Assembly: GCF_003261175.1 (NCBI RefSeq)
Contig: NZ_QLNP01000062.1
Span: 186,001 to 250,000, forward strand
Direction of reading: 5' to 3'
Origin: Arthrobacter globiformis
GTDB taxonomy: Bacteria; Actinomycetota; Actinomycetes; Actinomycetales; Micrococcaceae
DNA length: 64,000 bases
The notes under the pieces are model-generated. The model was not told the DNA's origin. It made no database searches and saw only the letters and a program-made list of their open reading frames with translations. The translations under genes were made by a program, and so were the position numbers. How positions within the stretch are numbered: the first letter of the stretch is position 1; every line of letters begins with the position of its first letter. Below are positions 8,656 to 16,066 of the stretch, one piece after another.

Positions 8656-9342
8656 CTAGGCCGTCGCGGCTTCCGCCCCGCCATTGTCGGTGAGCCGCTC
8701 CAGGGCGTCCTCCATGTGGCTGATCAGGAGCCGTCCGACGCGTTCCGTGTCGCCGTCCGCCAGCGCCTCGGCGATGGCGTGATGTTCCGCCACCCGGGTG
8801 TGCGGGTCCGGGTACTTCTTCTCCAGCGCCGTCAGGCACATGCGGGTCTCGGTGAGCAACGTGTTGTGCATGCGGGTGAGCCGGGTGCTGTCGGCAGCCG
8901 CCACCAGTGCGGCGTGGTACTCCATGTCCGCCTCGGACATCGCGTCCAGGTCGCCCTTGTCCGCGGCCCTCTTCATGGCCTTCACCACCTGCAGCAGCCG
9001 CACCGCAACTTCCTTGCCGCTCTTCTGCAGGATGAGTTCGGAGGCGGCGCGTTCGACGGCGGTGCGGGCCACATACATGTCCCGCACCTCCTCGTCGGTC
9101 ATGGTGATGACGAACAGCCCGCGGTTCCGGATGCTGATGAGCAGGCCTTCCTGCGTCAGGCGCTGCATGGCCTCGCGGAGCGGTCCGCGGCTCACGCCCA
9201 GTTCCTTTGCCAGTTCGGCCTCGCCCAGCTGCGCTCCGGGCGCAATTTGGCCGAGCCCGATCGCAGTCCGCAATTTGCCGGCAATGATTGATGGCGTGGA
9301 TTCGCGCACCACGGGCTCAAATCTTTGCATCGGGAACCACAT
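8656..9342 (-). CDS. GntR-family regulator with FCD domain, likely local regulator of the cluster
   Basis: DNA-binding repressor or activator, up to 228 residues. An N-terminal winged helix spans about residues 12-78, with the recognition region ELAKELGVSRGPLREAMQRLTQEGLL. An all-helical FCD ligand domain follows (residues ~85-215), with the conserved Asp and His residues in ADMEYHAALVAAAD, EHHAIAEAL and ISHMEDALE. Two in-frame starts (9342 and 9330) both lack a clear Shine-Dalgarno site. Operator O3 (9420-9431) lies upstream, just after a possible -10 TAGGAT, which suggests autoregulation. It is the only regulator inside the cluster carrying the seven ATTGT-NN-ACAAT sites, so I infer it binds them. 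The ligand is probably a pathway intermediate. Confidence 0.9.
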   Translation of the reverse strand: MWFPMQRFEPVVRESTPSIIAGKLRTAIGLGQIAPGAQLGEAELAKELGVSRGPLREAMQRLTQEGLLISIRNRGLFVITMTDEEVRDMYVARTAVERAASELILQKSGKEVAVRLLQVVKAMKRAADKGDLDAMSEADMEYHAALVAAADSTRLTRMHNTLLTETRMCLTALEKKYPDPHTRVAEHHAIAEALADGDTERVGRLLISHMEDALERLTDNGGAEAATA

Positions 9343-9419
9343 TTCGTTCGGGGGTCCGGCTGCTGCCTTCGCGCGCCAGACCCGTACTGGAAGTCCGTCC
9401 CGGAGGGCGGGCCAAAATT

Positions 9420-9431
9420 CTTGTCTACAAT
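9420..9431. promoter_or_regulatory. operator O3, CTTGTCTACAAT, upstream of gntR
   Basis: One mismatch from the cluster consensus, in the outermost base. It overlaps the end of a second palindrome ATCCTACAGGAT (9430-9441). On the minus strand TAGGAT, a -10-like hexamer, lies immediately before it, so binding would block the start of transcription of the regulator gene. Confidence 0.65.
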
Positions 9432-9477
9432 CCTACAGGATTACGCGCAGGTAGTTGAATGGTCAGCAAAGAAGTAA

Positions 9478-9508
9478 CGCCGGGCCGCCCTTTGCGGGCG
9501 GCCCGGCG
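9478..9508 (-). terminator. terminator hairpin after DUF3830 gene
   Basis: CGCCGGGCCGCCC pairs with GGGCGGCCCGGCG around a TTTGC loop, nine bases beyond the stop of the DUF3830 gene at 9517. Confidence 0.7.
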
Positions 9509-9516
9509 TGCGGAGT

Positions 9517-10029
9517 TTACGGCGTGGTGTCCACGGCCCGTGAATATGTCAGGGTCTCATCCCTGGCCCCGCCCATCCAGATGTCCTGGCAGGCCGAGGC
9601 CATTTCGTCCAGCCCTTCCACGATCGTGGCAAAGACATTCCCGGGCACCCAGCCCGTATCTCCGTTGAGCAGCAGGTTGTTGCGGCCGTAAAACACAGCC
9701 AGGTCCACGATGGTCTGCACCGCGTCCGTCTCCGAATCGGCCTCGTACCCATGGGAGGGAGTCTTGAGGTCATTCGAGGTGAAGGTGAAGTAGCAAACGT
9801 CGCCGGGAATCGGTGTGACCGTGGTGTTCTCGGCGCCGGGCTCGGCCACAGCGAAGGCCGGCACCAGGTTGTAGATCTCGTTGCGGGCATACTTGCCGTG
9901 GAAAACCTGACCGCTGAGCGGCAGCGCGTCCCAGACGGCGTTGGCCGTGCGGGGTGCCGCGTCATCGTGCAGGAGTGCCTTGCAGGTCACGCCGCGCTTT
10001 TCAAGGGTGATGTTGATGTATCGGGCCAT
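9517..10029 (-). CDS. DUF3830 family protein (cyclophilin-like fold)
   Basis: A 170-residue cytosolic protein matching what I know of DUF3830: it starts MARYINITLEKRGVTCKALL and carries GQVFHGKYARNEIYNLVPAF and NDLKTPSHGYEADSETDAV. ATG 10029 is preceded by GGAGGAAGAAC, so the longer open frame upstream is not used. It lies 58 nt downstream of the amidase and is probably co-transcribed with it from the promoter at operator O4. Members of this family are commonly found beside amidases, M20 enzymes and Asp/Glu-racemase-like proteins in catabolic clusters. The biochemical role is unknown; a small-molecule binding or isomerising role is only a guess. Confidence 0.82.
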   Translation of the reverse strand: MARYINITLEKRGVTCKALLHDDAAPRTANAVWDALPLSGQVFHGKYARNEIYNLVPAFAVAEPGAENTTVTPIPGDVCYFTFTSNDLKTPSHGYEADSETDAVQTIVDLAVFYGRNNLLLNGDTGWVPGNVFATIVEGLDEMASACQDIWMGGARDETLTYSRAVDTTP

Positions 10030-10087
10030 GTTCTTCCTCCGGTTCGGGGGGGATCGGTTCGGGGTGGGGATTAGTTCGGTGCGGGAA

Positions 10088-11518
10088 TCAGTTCCGCGTG
10101 GGGGTGGACAGCTCCGCGGTGGTGGCGGGCCGGCGGCGGCACCAGTCAGTGGCACCCTGGTAGGCGGCGGCCACGGACAGCACGGCCGCGTCGCCGTGCC
10201 GCGGCCCGATGATCTGAAGCCCGACCGGAAGAGCGTCGCTGGTGAATCCGCACGGCACGCTGATGGCGGGCTGCTGGGTGAGGTTAAAGGGGTAGGTGTA
10301 GGGCGTCCAGGACGTCCAGTCCTGCGAGTCCGAGCCGGCCGGGACATCCCGGCCGGCCTCGAACGCGGGGATGGGCAGGGTGGGCGTCACCAGCAGGTCA
10401 TACTGCTCGTGCAGTAGCCCCATCTCCCGGCCCAGCTTCATGCGGACCGCCGTGGCGTCGAGGAAGTCGCTGGCACTGAAGCCGGCATGCCGTTCCAGCG
10501 CGGCGGCAAGGTGCGGGTCGATCCGTTCGATGGCGCGCGGGCCGTAGCCCTCAACCACCTTGGCTGCGCCACTGAACCACAGCACGTGGTAGGCGTCTAC
10601 CGGGTCCGACCAGCCGAGGTCGATTTCCTCAACATCTGCGCCGAGCTCGCGCAGCAACCCCACGGCGCTGCGGACGGCCGCTTCAACTTCGGGATGGTTG
10701 ATGCCGTAGCCAAGGTCCGGGCTGAAGGCGATACTCCGGCCGCGCAGCCCGTCGCCCAGGGATTCCAGGAAGGAGCGCGTGGGGGCGGGTCCGGCGGACC
10801 AGTCGCGGGCGTCGGGCTGCGACAGAATGTCCATCATCAGCGCGGCGTCCTCCACGCTGCGTGTGATGGGACCGGCGTGGGCCAGCGTACCGAAGGGACT
10901 AGCCGGGTAGAGCGGCACAGTTCCGTACGTGGGCTTGAAGCCGACGGTGCCGGTAAAGCCGGCCGGGATCCGAATGGAACCTCCGCCGTCGGTACCCACG
11001 GACCATGGACCCATGCCTTGGCTCACCGCCGCGGCACTGCCGCCGCTGGAGCCACCGGACGTGCGGGTCGGGTCCCACGGATTCCGCGTGACCCCGCAGC
11101 GCGGGCTGTCGGTCACGCCCTTCCAGCCAAATTCGGGGCTGGTGACCTTGCCGAGCAGGACGGCGCCGTTTTCGCGCAGCCGGGCGATGGCGGGCGCGTC
11201 CTCGTCCCAGTCGCCACCGGGCGAGGTGAGCATTGAGCCGCGGAGCGTGGGCCAGCCCCTGGTCAGCAGCAGGTCCTTGATTGAGGTCGGAACGCCGTCG
11301 GCCAGGCCCCGGGGTTCGTTCCTGCGCCAGCGCGCTTCCGACTCGCTTGCTTCCTGCAGCGCAGCCTCAGGCTCGACGAGGCAGAACGCATTGATGCCGG
11401 CGTCGTGGCGGTCAATCGAGTCCAGCGCTGCGCGCGTCGCCTCCACGGGCGAGGCTTCGCCGGATCGGTAGGCGGCCAGCAGTTCGGTGGCTGTGGCCCA
11501 TTCCAGTGCATCAATCAC
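10088..11518 (-). CDS. amidase (amidase-signature family)
   Basis: Amidase-signature hydrolase, 476 residues, cutting a carboxamide to acid plus ammonia or amine. The Ser-cisSer-Lys triad is visible: Lys in PTSIKDLLLT, the glycine/serine stretch TSGGSSGGSAAAV, and the nucleophile region GTDGGGSIRIPAGFTG. The start is taken as GTG 11518, because GGGAGA lies seven bases upstream; the in-frame TTG at 11524 would overlap that site. A promoter TTGACA-18-TAGCCT runs leftward from operator O4 (11588-11599). It is divergent from the first EutA-like gene and probably co-transcribed with DUF3830. Whether it acts on the same substrate as the M24 and M20 enzymes is not visible. Confidence 0.9.
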   Translation of the reverse strand: MIDALEWATATELLAAYRSGEASPVEATRAALDSIDRHDAGINAFCLVEPEAALQEASESEARWRRNEPRGLADGVPTSIKDLLLTRGWPTLRGSMLTSPGGDWDEDAPAIARLRENGAVLLGKVTSPEFGWKGVTDSPRCGVTRNPWDPTRTSGGSSGGSAAAVSQGMGPWSVGTDGGGSIRIPAGFTGTVGFKPTYGTVPLYPASPFGTLAHAGPITRSVEDAALMMDILSQPDARDWSAGPAPTRSFLESLGDGLRGRSIAFSPDLGYGINHPEVEAAVRSAVGLLRELGADVEEIDLGWSDPVDAYHVLWFSGAAKVVEGYGPRAIERIDPHLAAALERHAGFSASDFLDATAVRMKLGREMGLLHEQYDLLVTPTLPIPAFEAGRDVPAGSDSQDWTSWTPYTYPFNLTQQPAISVPCGFTSDALPVGLQIIGPRHGDAAVLSVAAAYQGATDWCRRRPATTAELSTPTRN

Positions 11519-11587
11519 GCGCAAATCTCCCTTGTTGTTCCTGTGGTGCAGATAACACTGCGGTCAGGCTATGTGCGATGCGTCACT

Positions 11588-11599
11588 ATTGTCAACAAT
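11588..11599. promoter_or_regulatory. operator O4, ATTGTCAACAAT, amidase promoter
   Basis: Identical to O1. Leftward it contains the -35 TTGACA, spaced 18 nt from TAGCCT. O4 and O5 centres are 49 bp apart in the same divergent region. Confidence 0.75.
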
Positions 11600-11636
11600 C
11601 CTACGTCCCTATCTTTTACCGGCCGCTTTTCGTATG

Positions 11637-11648
11637 ATTGTCCACAAT
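11637..11648. promoter_or_regulatory. operator O5, ATTGTCCACAAT, promoter of first EutA-like gene
   Basis: Inverted repeat overlapping a good rightward -10 TATGAT (11633-11638), so binding would occlude the -10 and start site. It lies 38 bp before the ATG of the EutA-like gene. Confidence 0.72.
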
Positions 11649-11685
11649 CCACGGGAATGGCCCGCGGCATTTCAAAGGAGAATTA

Positions 11686-12426
11686 ATGGGAGTCACCGTT
11701 GGCATGCTCTACCCGGGCTTCGGCGCCGAAGACGATTACCCCTACATGGCGGAGCTCCTGGGCGGCGGCGTCAGCCTGCCGCTGGTCCACACCTCCGTGG
11801 GCGTCGACGCTCACGAGGTGCAGGCCCTGCTGGACCTAGGCAAGAGCGAGCGGCTGCTCGAAGGCGCGCAGTCTCTGCGCGCAGCCAAGCCCGACGCCGT
11901 GATGTGGGCCTGTACGTCCGGCAGCTTTGTGTTCGGCTGGGACGGTGCGCACCAGCAGGCCCTTGAGGTCCAGGAGGCGCTGGAGGTTCCCGCGTCGTCC
12001 ACATCGCTTGCGTTCGTGGACGCGGCAAGGGCCCTGGGCCTGGAGCGCGTGGCCGTGGCGGCCACCTATCCCGAGGATGTGTCCCGGCATTTCGTGGCTC
12101 TGCTGGGCCACTGCGGAATTGAGGTGACCCAGCTCGTGAGCCATGACATTCCCACGGCGGCACTCGCCGGCCAGCTTGACCGTGACGGCGTGCTGGATCT
12201 CGCGCGCAGCAACGACAGCCCCGACGCCCAGGCCATCCTGATCCCGGACACCGCCCTGCACAGCGCCCGCTGGATCACCGATCTGGAGGCAGCGCTGGGC
12301 AAACCTGTCCTCACGGCAAACCAGGTCACCGTGTGGCAGGGCTTGCGCCTGGCCGGCGCCCTGCAGCCCTGCGACGCACTCGGGCACCTGTTCCAGGCCA
12401 CTGCCGGCCTTCCCGTCGGCGCCTGA
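11686..12426 (+). CDS. EutA / maleate isomerase / Asp-Glu racemase superfamily protein, second cysteine missing
   Basis: A 246-residue protein of the superfamily that includes maleate cis-trans isomerase, arylmalonate decarboxylase and ectoine-utilisation protein EutA. ATG 11686 follows AAAGGAG, so the longer frame from 11638 is rejected. The first catalytic-cysteine motif is present (WACTSGSFVFGW, near residue 70-80). At the position of the second cysteine it reads LIPDTALHSA, where its paralogue at 12556-13308 has FISCTNLPTYD. Maleate isomerases and racemases need both cysteines, so this copy is unlikely to work by the usual two-cysteine mechanism. The C-terminal GKPVLTANQVTVWQGLRL is conserved. 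Its operator is O5. Confidence 0.83.
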   Translation: MGVTVGMLYPGFGAEDDYPYMAELLGGGVSLPLVHTSVGVDAHEVQALLDLGKSERLLEGAQSLRAAKPDAVMWACTSGSFVFGWDGAHQQALEVQEALEVPASSTSLAFVDAARALGLERVAVAATYPEDVSRHFVALLGHCGIEVTQLVSHDIPTAALAGQLDRDGVLDLARSNDSPDAQAILIPDTALHSARWITDLEAALGKPVLTANQVTVWQGLRLAGALQPCDALGHLFQATAGLPVGA

Positions 12427-12467
12427 CGCCGCACAAGCAGGCCCCGGAGAGCCGGGCGAAAGCCACC

Positions 12468-12516
12468 AAAGGCGTCCCAGGCGGAGCAGCAAATTCCTCC
12501 GCCCGGGACGCCTTTT
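12468..12516. terminator. bidirectional terminator between convergent EutA-like genes
   Basis: AAAGGCGTCCCAGGCGGAG pairs almost fully with CTCCGCCCGGGACGCCTTT across a short loop. It has A and T runs on its two outer sides, as expected for a shared terminator. Confidence 0.8.
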
Positions 12517-12555
12517 GCACACCCGCGGGCCACCCTGCGTCGCCCTGCAGCGGTC

Positions 12556-13308
12556 CTAATCCCCGCCGTCGGACCCCGCCAGCAGCCGCTGGCCCGGACC
12601 CACGGCAGCCTTTCCAAGCCGCGCAAGGGCCGCCCACGCAGTGACCTGGTTGGCGGACAGCACCGGCTTGCCCAGTTCCCGCTCCAACGGGGCAATGATG
12701 TCGTACGTGGGCAGGTTGGTGCAGCTGATAAAGACGACGTCGGCCTCCGGCACATCCGCAGCCCGGATCAGTTCGCTGGTGGTCCGGTACGGCACTTCCC
12801 AGATCCCGCCCCCCAGGCCCAACCCCGCCTGCGACACGACGGCATGCCCCGCCTCTTCGAGGAAGTCACCCAGCCGGAGCGTCAGCTCCGCCACATACGG
12901 GGTGATGACCACCACCCGGGACACCCCGAGATAATTCAGGGCCTCCAGCAACGCCTCCGACGTGCTGACACCCTGCGCCGAGCTGGCGGCCTCCATCACC
13001 TTGGAGATACGGCGGGCGCCAGCCACGCCGTTGACGAAGCTGCCTGAGGTGCACGCGTACGCCATCACCTTGGGGCCAACGGCGCTCAGGTTTCGGGCCG
13101 CCGCCTGCACGTTACGGTCGTCACTGACGTCCTCGGCGAGCTCCAGGCTGACAGGCTCATCCAGGAACGGCGTCCGGGTGAAATAGAGGGACACATCCCC
13201 AGGCATCCAGCGCCAAAGCTCACGGTCCAGTGCCATGTCGAAGGGACACACCACACCGATCCCCGCCTGACGCGCCGGCCCGGCCTCATCCCGCATAAAA
13301 CTTTCCAT
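12556..13308 (-). CDS. EutA / maleate cis-trans isomerase-like protein, both cysteines present
   Basis: A 250-residue member of the Asp/Glu/hydantoin racemase-maleate isomerase superfamily. Both catalytic-cysteine motifs are intact: YACTSGSFVNG near residue 85 and FISCTNLPTYD near residue 195, followed by GKPVLSANQVTAWAAL. ATG 13308 is preceded by AAGGGAAGAG. EutA is encoded with ehuABCD and eutBCDE in rhizobial ectoine operons, which fits the neighbours here, but maleate or another dicarboxylate isomerisation is equally compatible. It is divergent from the RidA gene, with operator O6 between them, and convergent with its one-cysteine paralogue. Confidence 0.85.
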   Translation of the reverse strand: MESFMRDEAGPARQAGIGVVCPFDMALDRELWRWMPGDVSLYFTRTPFLDEPVSLELAEDVSDDRNVQAAARNLSAVGPKVMAYACTSGSFVNGVAGARRISKVMEAASSAQGVSTSEALLEALNYLGVSRVVVITPYVAELTLRLGDFLEEAGHAVVSQAGLGLGGGIWEVPYRTTSELIRAADVPEADVVFISCTNLPTYDIIAPLERELGKPVLSANQVTAWAALARLGKAAVGPGQRLLAGSDGGD

Positions 13309-13329
13309 TCTCTTCCCTTAGATTAGTAG

Positions 13330-13341
13330 ATTGTTGACAAT
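13330..13341. promoter_or_regulatory. operator O6, ATTGTTGACAAT, between EutA-like gene and ridA
   Basis: Inverted repeat containing a rightward -35 TTGACA (13334-13339), spaced 17 nt from TAGTGT (13357-13362). It would control the RidA gene on one side and the EutA-like gene on the other. Confidence 0.75.
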
Positions 13342-13397
13342 AATGAGCGTCTTGCCTAGTGTCCGAAGTGACCACCGCCGTCGAAGGAGTAGCGCAA

Positions 13398-13877
13398 ATG
13401 CAGCCCCAGAACCACCGCCATGACAACCACGAAAGCCCCCTTGCCGCCGTCGAACGCCAGCTTCCGGAACCGCCGGTTCCGGTGGCGAACTATGTGCCGG
13501 TGCGGCAGGTGGGGAACCTGGTATTCACCTCGGGACAGACGCCCCACCGAAACGGCGTGCTGGCCGTCCGCGGCAAGCTTGGTCGCGAGGTCAGCATCGA
13601 GCAGGGCCAGCAGGCCAGCGCCGCGGCCGTGCTGAACTGCCTGTCCGCGCTGCGCCAGCACCTCGGGTCCCTGGACCGGATTCTCTCCGTGGTCAGCCTC
13701 ACCGGCTATGTGGCCTCCGCCGACGGGTTCGTCGACCAGCCGGCCGTGATCAACGGCGCCTCGCTGGTCCTGGAAAAGGCCTTCGGCGACAAGGGGCGCC
13801 ATGCCCGGGCCGCCGTCGGTGTTGCCGAGCTGCCCGGGCACGCGCCCGTTGAGATATCGCTGATTGTGGAAGTCTGA
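13398..13877 (+). CDS. RidA family protein (YjgF/YER057c/UK114)
   Basis: A 159-residue RidA-like protein. Classical RidA hydrolyses reactive enamine/imine intermediates released by PLP enzymes, which fits a cluster holding two PLP aminotransferases. Visible features are NYVPVRQVGNLVFTSGQTP, QASAAAVLNCLSAL and GRHARAAVGVAELPGHAPVEISLI. The catalytic-arginine region matches (R in HARAAVGV), though this is the YjgH/Rid-like subgroup rather than the short archetype. The start is ATG 13398 after GAAGGAG; the in-frame GTG at 13359 lies inside the -10 hexamer and would not be transcribed. Confidence 0.85.
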   Translation: MQPQNHRHDNHESPLAAVERQLPEPPVPVANYVPVRQVGNLVFTSGQTPHRNGVLAVRGKLGREVSIEQGQQASAAAVLNCLSALRQHLGSLDRILSVVSLTGYVASADGFVDQPAVINGASLVLEKAFGDKGRHARAAVGVAELPGHAPVEISLIVEV

Positions 13878-13884
13878 ACCCCTG

Positions 13885-14700
13885 CTAGTGCTGCAGGACG
13901 GCCCGGAGGAAAGTCCGGGTCCGCTCCTGCTGCGGGTCCTTAAAGATTTGCGACGGCGGTCCGCTCTCCACGGCTCCGCCGTTGTCGAACATCACCACCC
14001 GGTCCGAAATCTCCTCGGCGAACCGCATCTCGTGGGTGACCATGAGCATGGTCATGTCCGTGGTGTGGGCCAGGTTCCGGATCACGTTCAGCACTTCGCC
14101 GATCAGCTCCGGGTCCAGGGCCGACGTCGGCTCGTCGAACAGCAGAACCTTGGGCCGCATGGCCAGCGCCCGGGCGATGGCCACCCGCTGCTGCTGGCCG
14201 CCGGACATCTGCGGCGGCGTGTGGTTCATGTGCTTGCCCAGCCCCACGAGGTTAAGCAGCTCCGACGCCCGCTCCCGAGCCTCTGCCTTGCCCATTCCCA
14301 GCACATGGATGGGGGCCTCGATGACGTTCTCCATGGCCGTCATGTGCGGGAACAGGTTGAATTGCTGGAACACCATGCCGATTTTCCGGCGGGTTTCGCG
14401 CAGCTGCTTCGTTTCCCTGGCCTTCTGGCCAGGTGCGACGTCCCACAGCATGTCCCCGTCCACAGTCACCAGTCCCTCGCTGGGGGTTTCCAGCGTCATG
14501 AGGATGCGCAGGATGGTGGTCTTGCCGGACCCGGAGGGACCGATGATCGAAACCTTCTCCCCCGGGGCGACCTCGAAGTTGAGCGACTTCAGGACCTGGT
14601 TGGACCCCCAGTTCTTGCTGACGTTCTGGAACCTGACGATCGGGCCGGGAGCGGACCCGGCGTCGGCGGACAGGGGTTGGGGTTCAGTGCTGGGGCGCAT
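13885..14700 (-). CDS. polar amino-acid ABC importer, ATP-binding protein (EhuA-like)
   Basis: ABC ATPase of the polar amino-acid uptake family, 271 residues. Walker A GPSGSGKTT lies near residue 54, the Q-loop is VFQQFNLFPHM, the signature is MSGGQQQRVAIARA, Walker B is VLLFDEPTSALDPE and the H-loop is LMVTHEM. It is the last gene of a four-gene uptake operon (binding protein, two permeases, ATPase) and overlaps the upstream permease by 17 nt. It is convergent with ridA, seven bases away. The operon is driven from the promoter at operator O7. Confidence 0.93.
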   Translation of the reverse strand: MRPSTEPQPLSADAGSAPGPIVRFQNVSKNWGSNQVLKSLNFEVAPGEKVSIIGPSGSGKTTILRILMTLETPSEGLVTVDGDMLWDVAPGQKARETKQLRETRRKIGMVFQQFNLFPHMTAMENVIEAPIHVLGMGKAEARERASELLNLVGLGKHMNHTPPQMSGGQQQRVAIARALAMRPKVLLFDEPTSALDPELIGEVLNVIRNLAHTTDMTMLMVTHEMRFAEEISDRVVMFDNGGAVESGPPSQIFKDPQQERTRTFLRAVLQH

Positions 14701-15340
14701 AGCGCCGCTCCAATCTGTTAACGAGCCGGGAGGCCGGGTAGCTGATGGCCAGGAAAAGCAGGGCGGCCAGGGTGAGCGGTTCCAGGTAGCGGAAGTTCGA
14801 GCTTCCGATCGCCTGGGCCGTGGCCATCAGTTCCACCACGGTGATGGCCGAGAGCACGGCGGAGTCCTTGAACATCTGGATCAGGTAGTTGCCGAGCATG
14901 GGCACCACGGTGCGCACGGCCTGCGGCAGGATGATCCGCCCCCAGGTGCGCGCACCGGGGAGGCTGAGCGCCGTTGCTGCCTCCCACTGCCCCTTTGGAA
15001 CGCCCTGGATTCCACTGCGGTAGACCTCCGCCATATACGCGCTGTAGTTGACTCCGATCACCACCACGCCCGTGGCAAGGGCGTCGAAGCTGATGCCGTA
15101 GGCGGGGAGCACAAAGAATGCGCAGTAGGCCTGGACCAGCAGCGGCGTCCCGCGGACGAACACCACGAAGAAAGACACCACGGGAGACAGCACCGGAATG
15201 GCGAGCCTCCTGAGCACCGCGAAAACCAGGCCCAGGACAGCCGCGAGCAGAGTGCCCAGCAGCGTGATCTGCACGGTGACCCACAGCCCCTCAAGCAGCA
15301 GCGGGAGAACCGAGATGGCAAAGTCGTTATCCCAGATCAT
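14684..15340 (-). CDS. polar amino-acid ABC importer permease (EhuD-like)
   Basis: Integral membrane permease of the HisM family, 218 residues, with about five hydrophobic segments. The EAA-type loop reads GQWEAATALSLPGARTWGRIILPQAVRTVVP near residues 115-150 and contacts the ATPase. FVRGTPLLVQAY marks the amino-acid permease subfamily. The start ATG overlaps the upstream permease stop (ATGA), so the two permeases are translationally coupled. Confidence 0.92.
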   Translation of the reverse strand: MIWDNDFAISVLPLLLEGLWVTVQITLLGTLLAAVLGLVFAVLRRLAIPVLSPVVSFFVVFVRGTPLLVQAYCAFFVLPAYGISFDALATGVVVIGVNYSAYMAEVYRSGIQGVPKGQWEAATALSLPGARTWGRIILPQAVRTVVPMLGNYLIQMFKDSAVLSAITVVELMATAQAIGSSNFRYLEPLTLAALLFLAISYPASRLVNRLERRYAPQH

Positions 15341-16035
15341 GCGGCACCCACCTTCATAAGACGGCTTTCCTTGCGCTGGGCCGCGAGCGCCTTCCGGTCC
15401 AGGGCGAACCGGCGCTCGAGCCAGCCGGTCAGCAGGGTCAGCAGGCAGGACAGGACGAAGTACATCACCAGGATGGTGAGGAAGATCGCCGTCGTCTGTC
15501 CCGTGGTGCTGCGGATCATCTGGGCGCGGAACGTCAGGTCCGCCACGGTGACCAGGGAGACCAGCGAGGTGTTCTTCAGCAGGTCCACCATGACGTTGCC
15601 GAACGGCGGCAGCATCGCGGGAATGGACTGCGGGATGATGATCCGGCGCAGCCGCAGCGCCGGCTCCATGCCCAGGGCGATGCAGGCTTCAGTCTGGCCT
15701 TTGGCCCGGCTGGCGATGGCGCCGCGGACAACCTCGGCCGCGTACGCGCCCTCATTCAGGCCGAGGGCCAGGACCGCCGCGGTGAGCGGGTGGAGCTGGA
15801 TTCCGAAGAACGGCAGGGCGAAGAACAGCCAAAACATCTGCACCAGCAGCGAGGTGCCGCGAAACACCTCAATGAAGACGCCGGCCGGCCAGCGCAGGAA
15901 ACGGTGGCCGGACAGGCGGGCCAGCCCCGCGGCGAACGCGACGACCAGGCACAGCGCCCCGCTGAGCACGGTCACCAGGATGGTGGTCAGCAGCCCCTGC
16001 CACAGCAGCGGGGCGTATTCGATTACGGCGGACAT
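15337..16035 (-). CDS. polar amino-acid ABC importer permease (EhuC-like)
   Basis: Second permease of the importer, 232 residues. The start is ATG 16035, preceded by AAAGGAG; a longer open frame upstream only overlaps the binding-protein gene in another frame. It has the FRGTSLLVQMFW motif and an EAA loop GQTEACIALGMEPALRLRRIIIPQSIPAMLP. The C-terminal tail is long and basic. It lies 31 nt after the binding-protein stop and overlaps the next permease by four bases. Confidence 0.92.
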   Translation of the reverse strand: MSAVIEYAPLLWQGLLTTILVTVLSGALCLVVAFAAGLARLSGHRFLRWPAGVFIEVFRGTSLLVQMFWLFFALPFFGIQLHPLTAAVLALGLNEGAYAAEVVRGAIASRAKGQTEACIALGMEPALRLRRIIIPQSIPAMLPPFGNVMVDLLKNTSLVSLVTVADLTFRAQMIRSTTGQTTAIFLTILVMYFVLSCLLTLLTGWLERRFALDRKALAAQRKESRLMKVGAA

Positions 16036-16066
16036 CCGCGACTCCTTTTCCGGGCTGTCATCCGGA

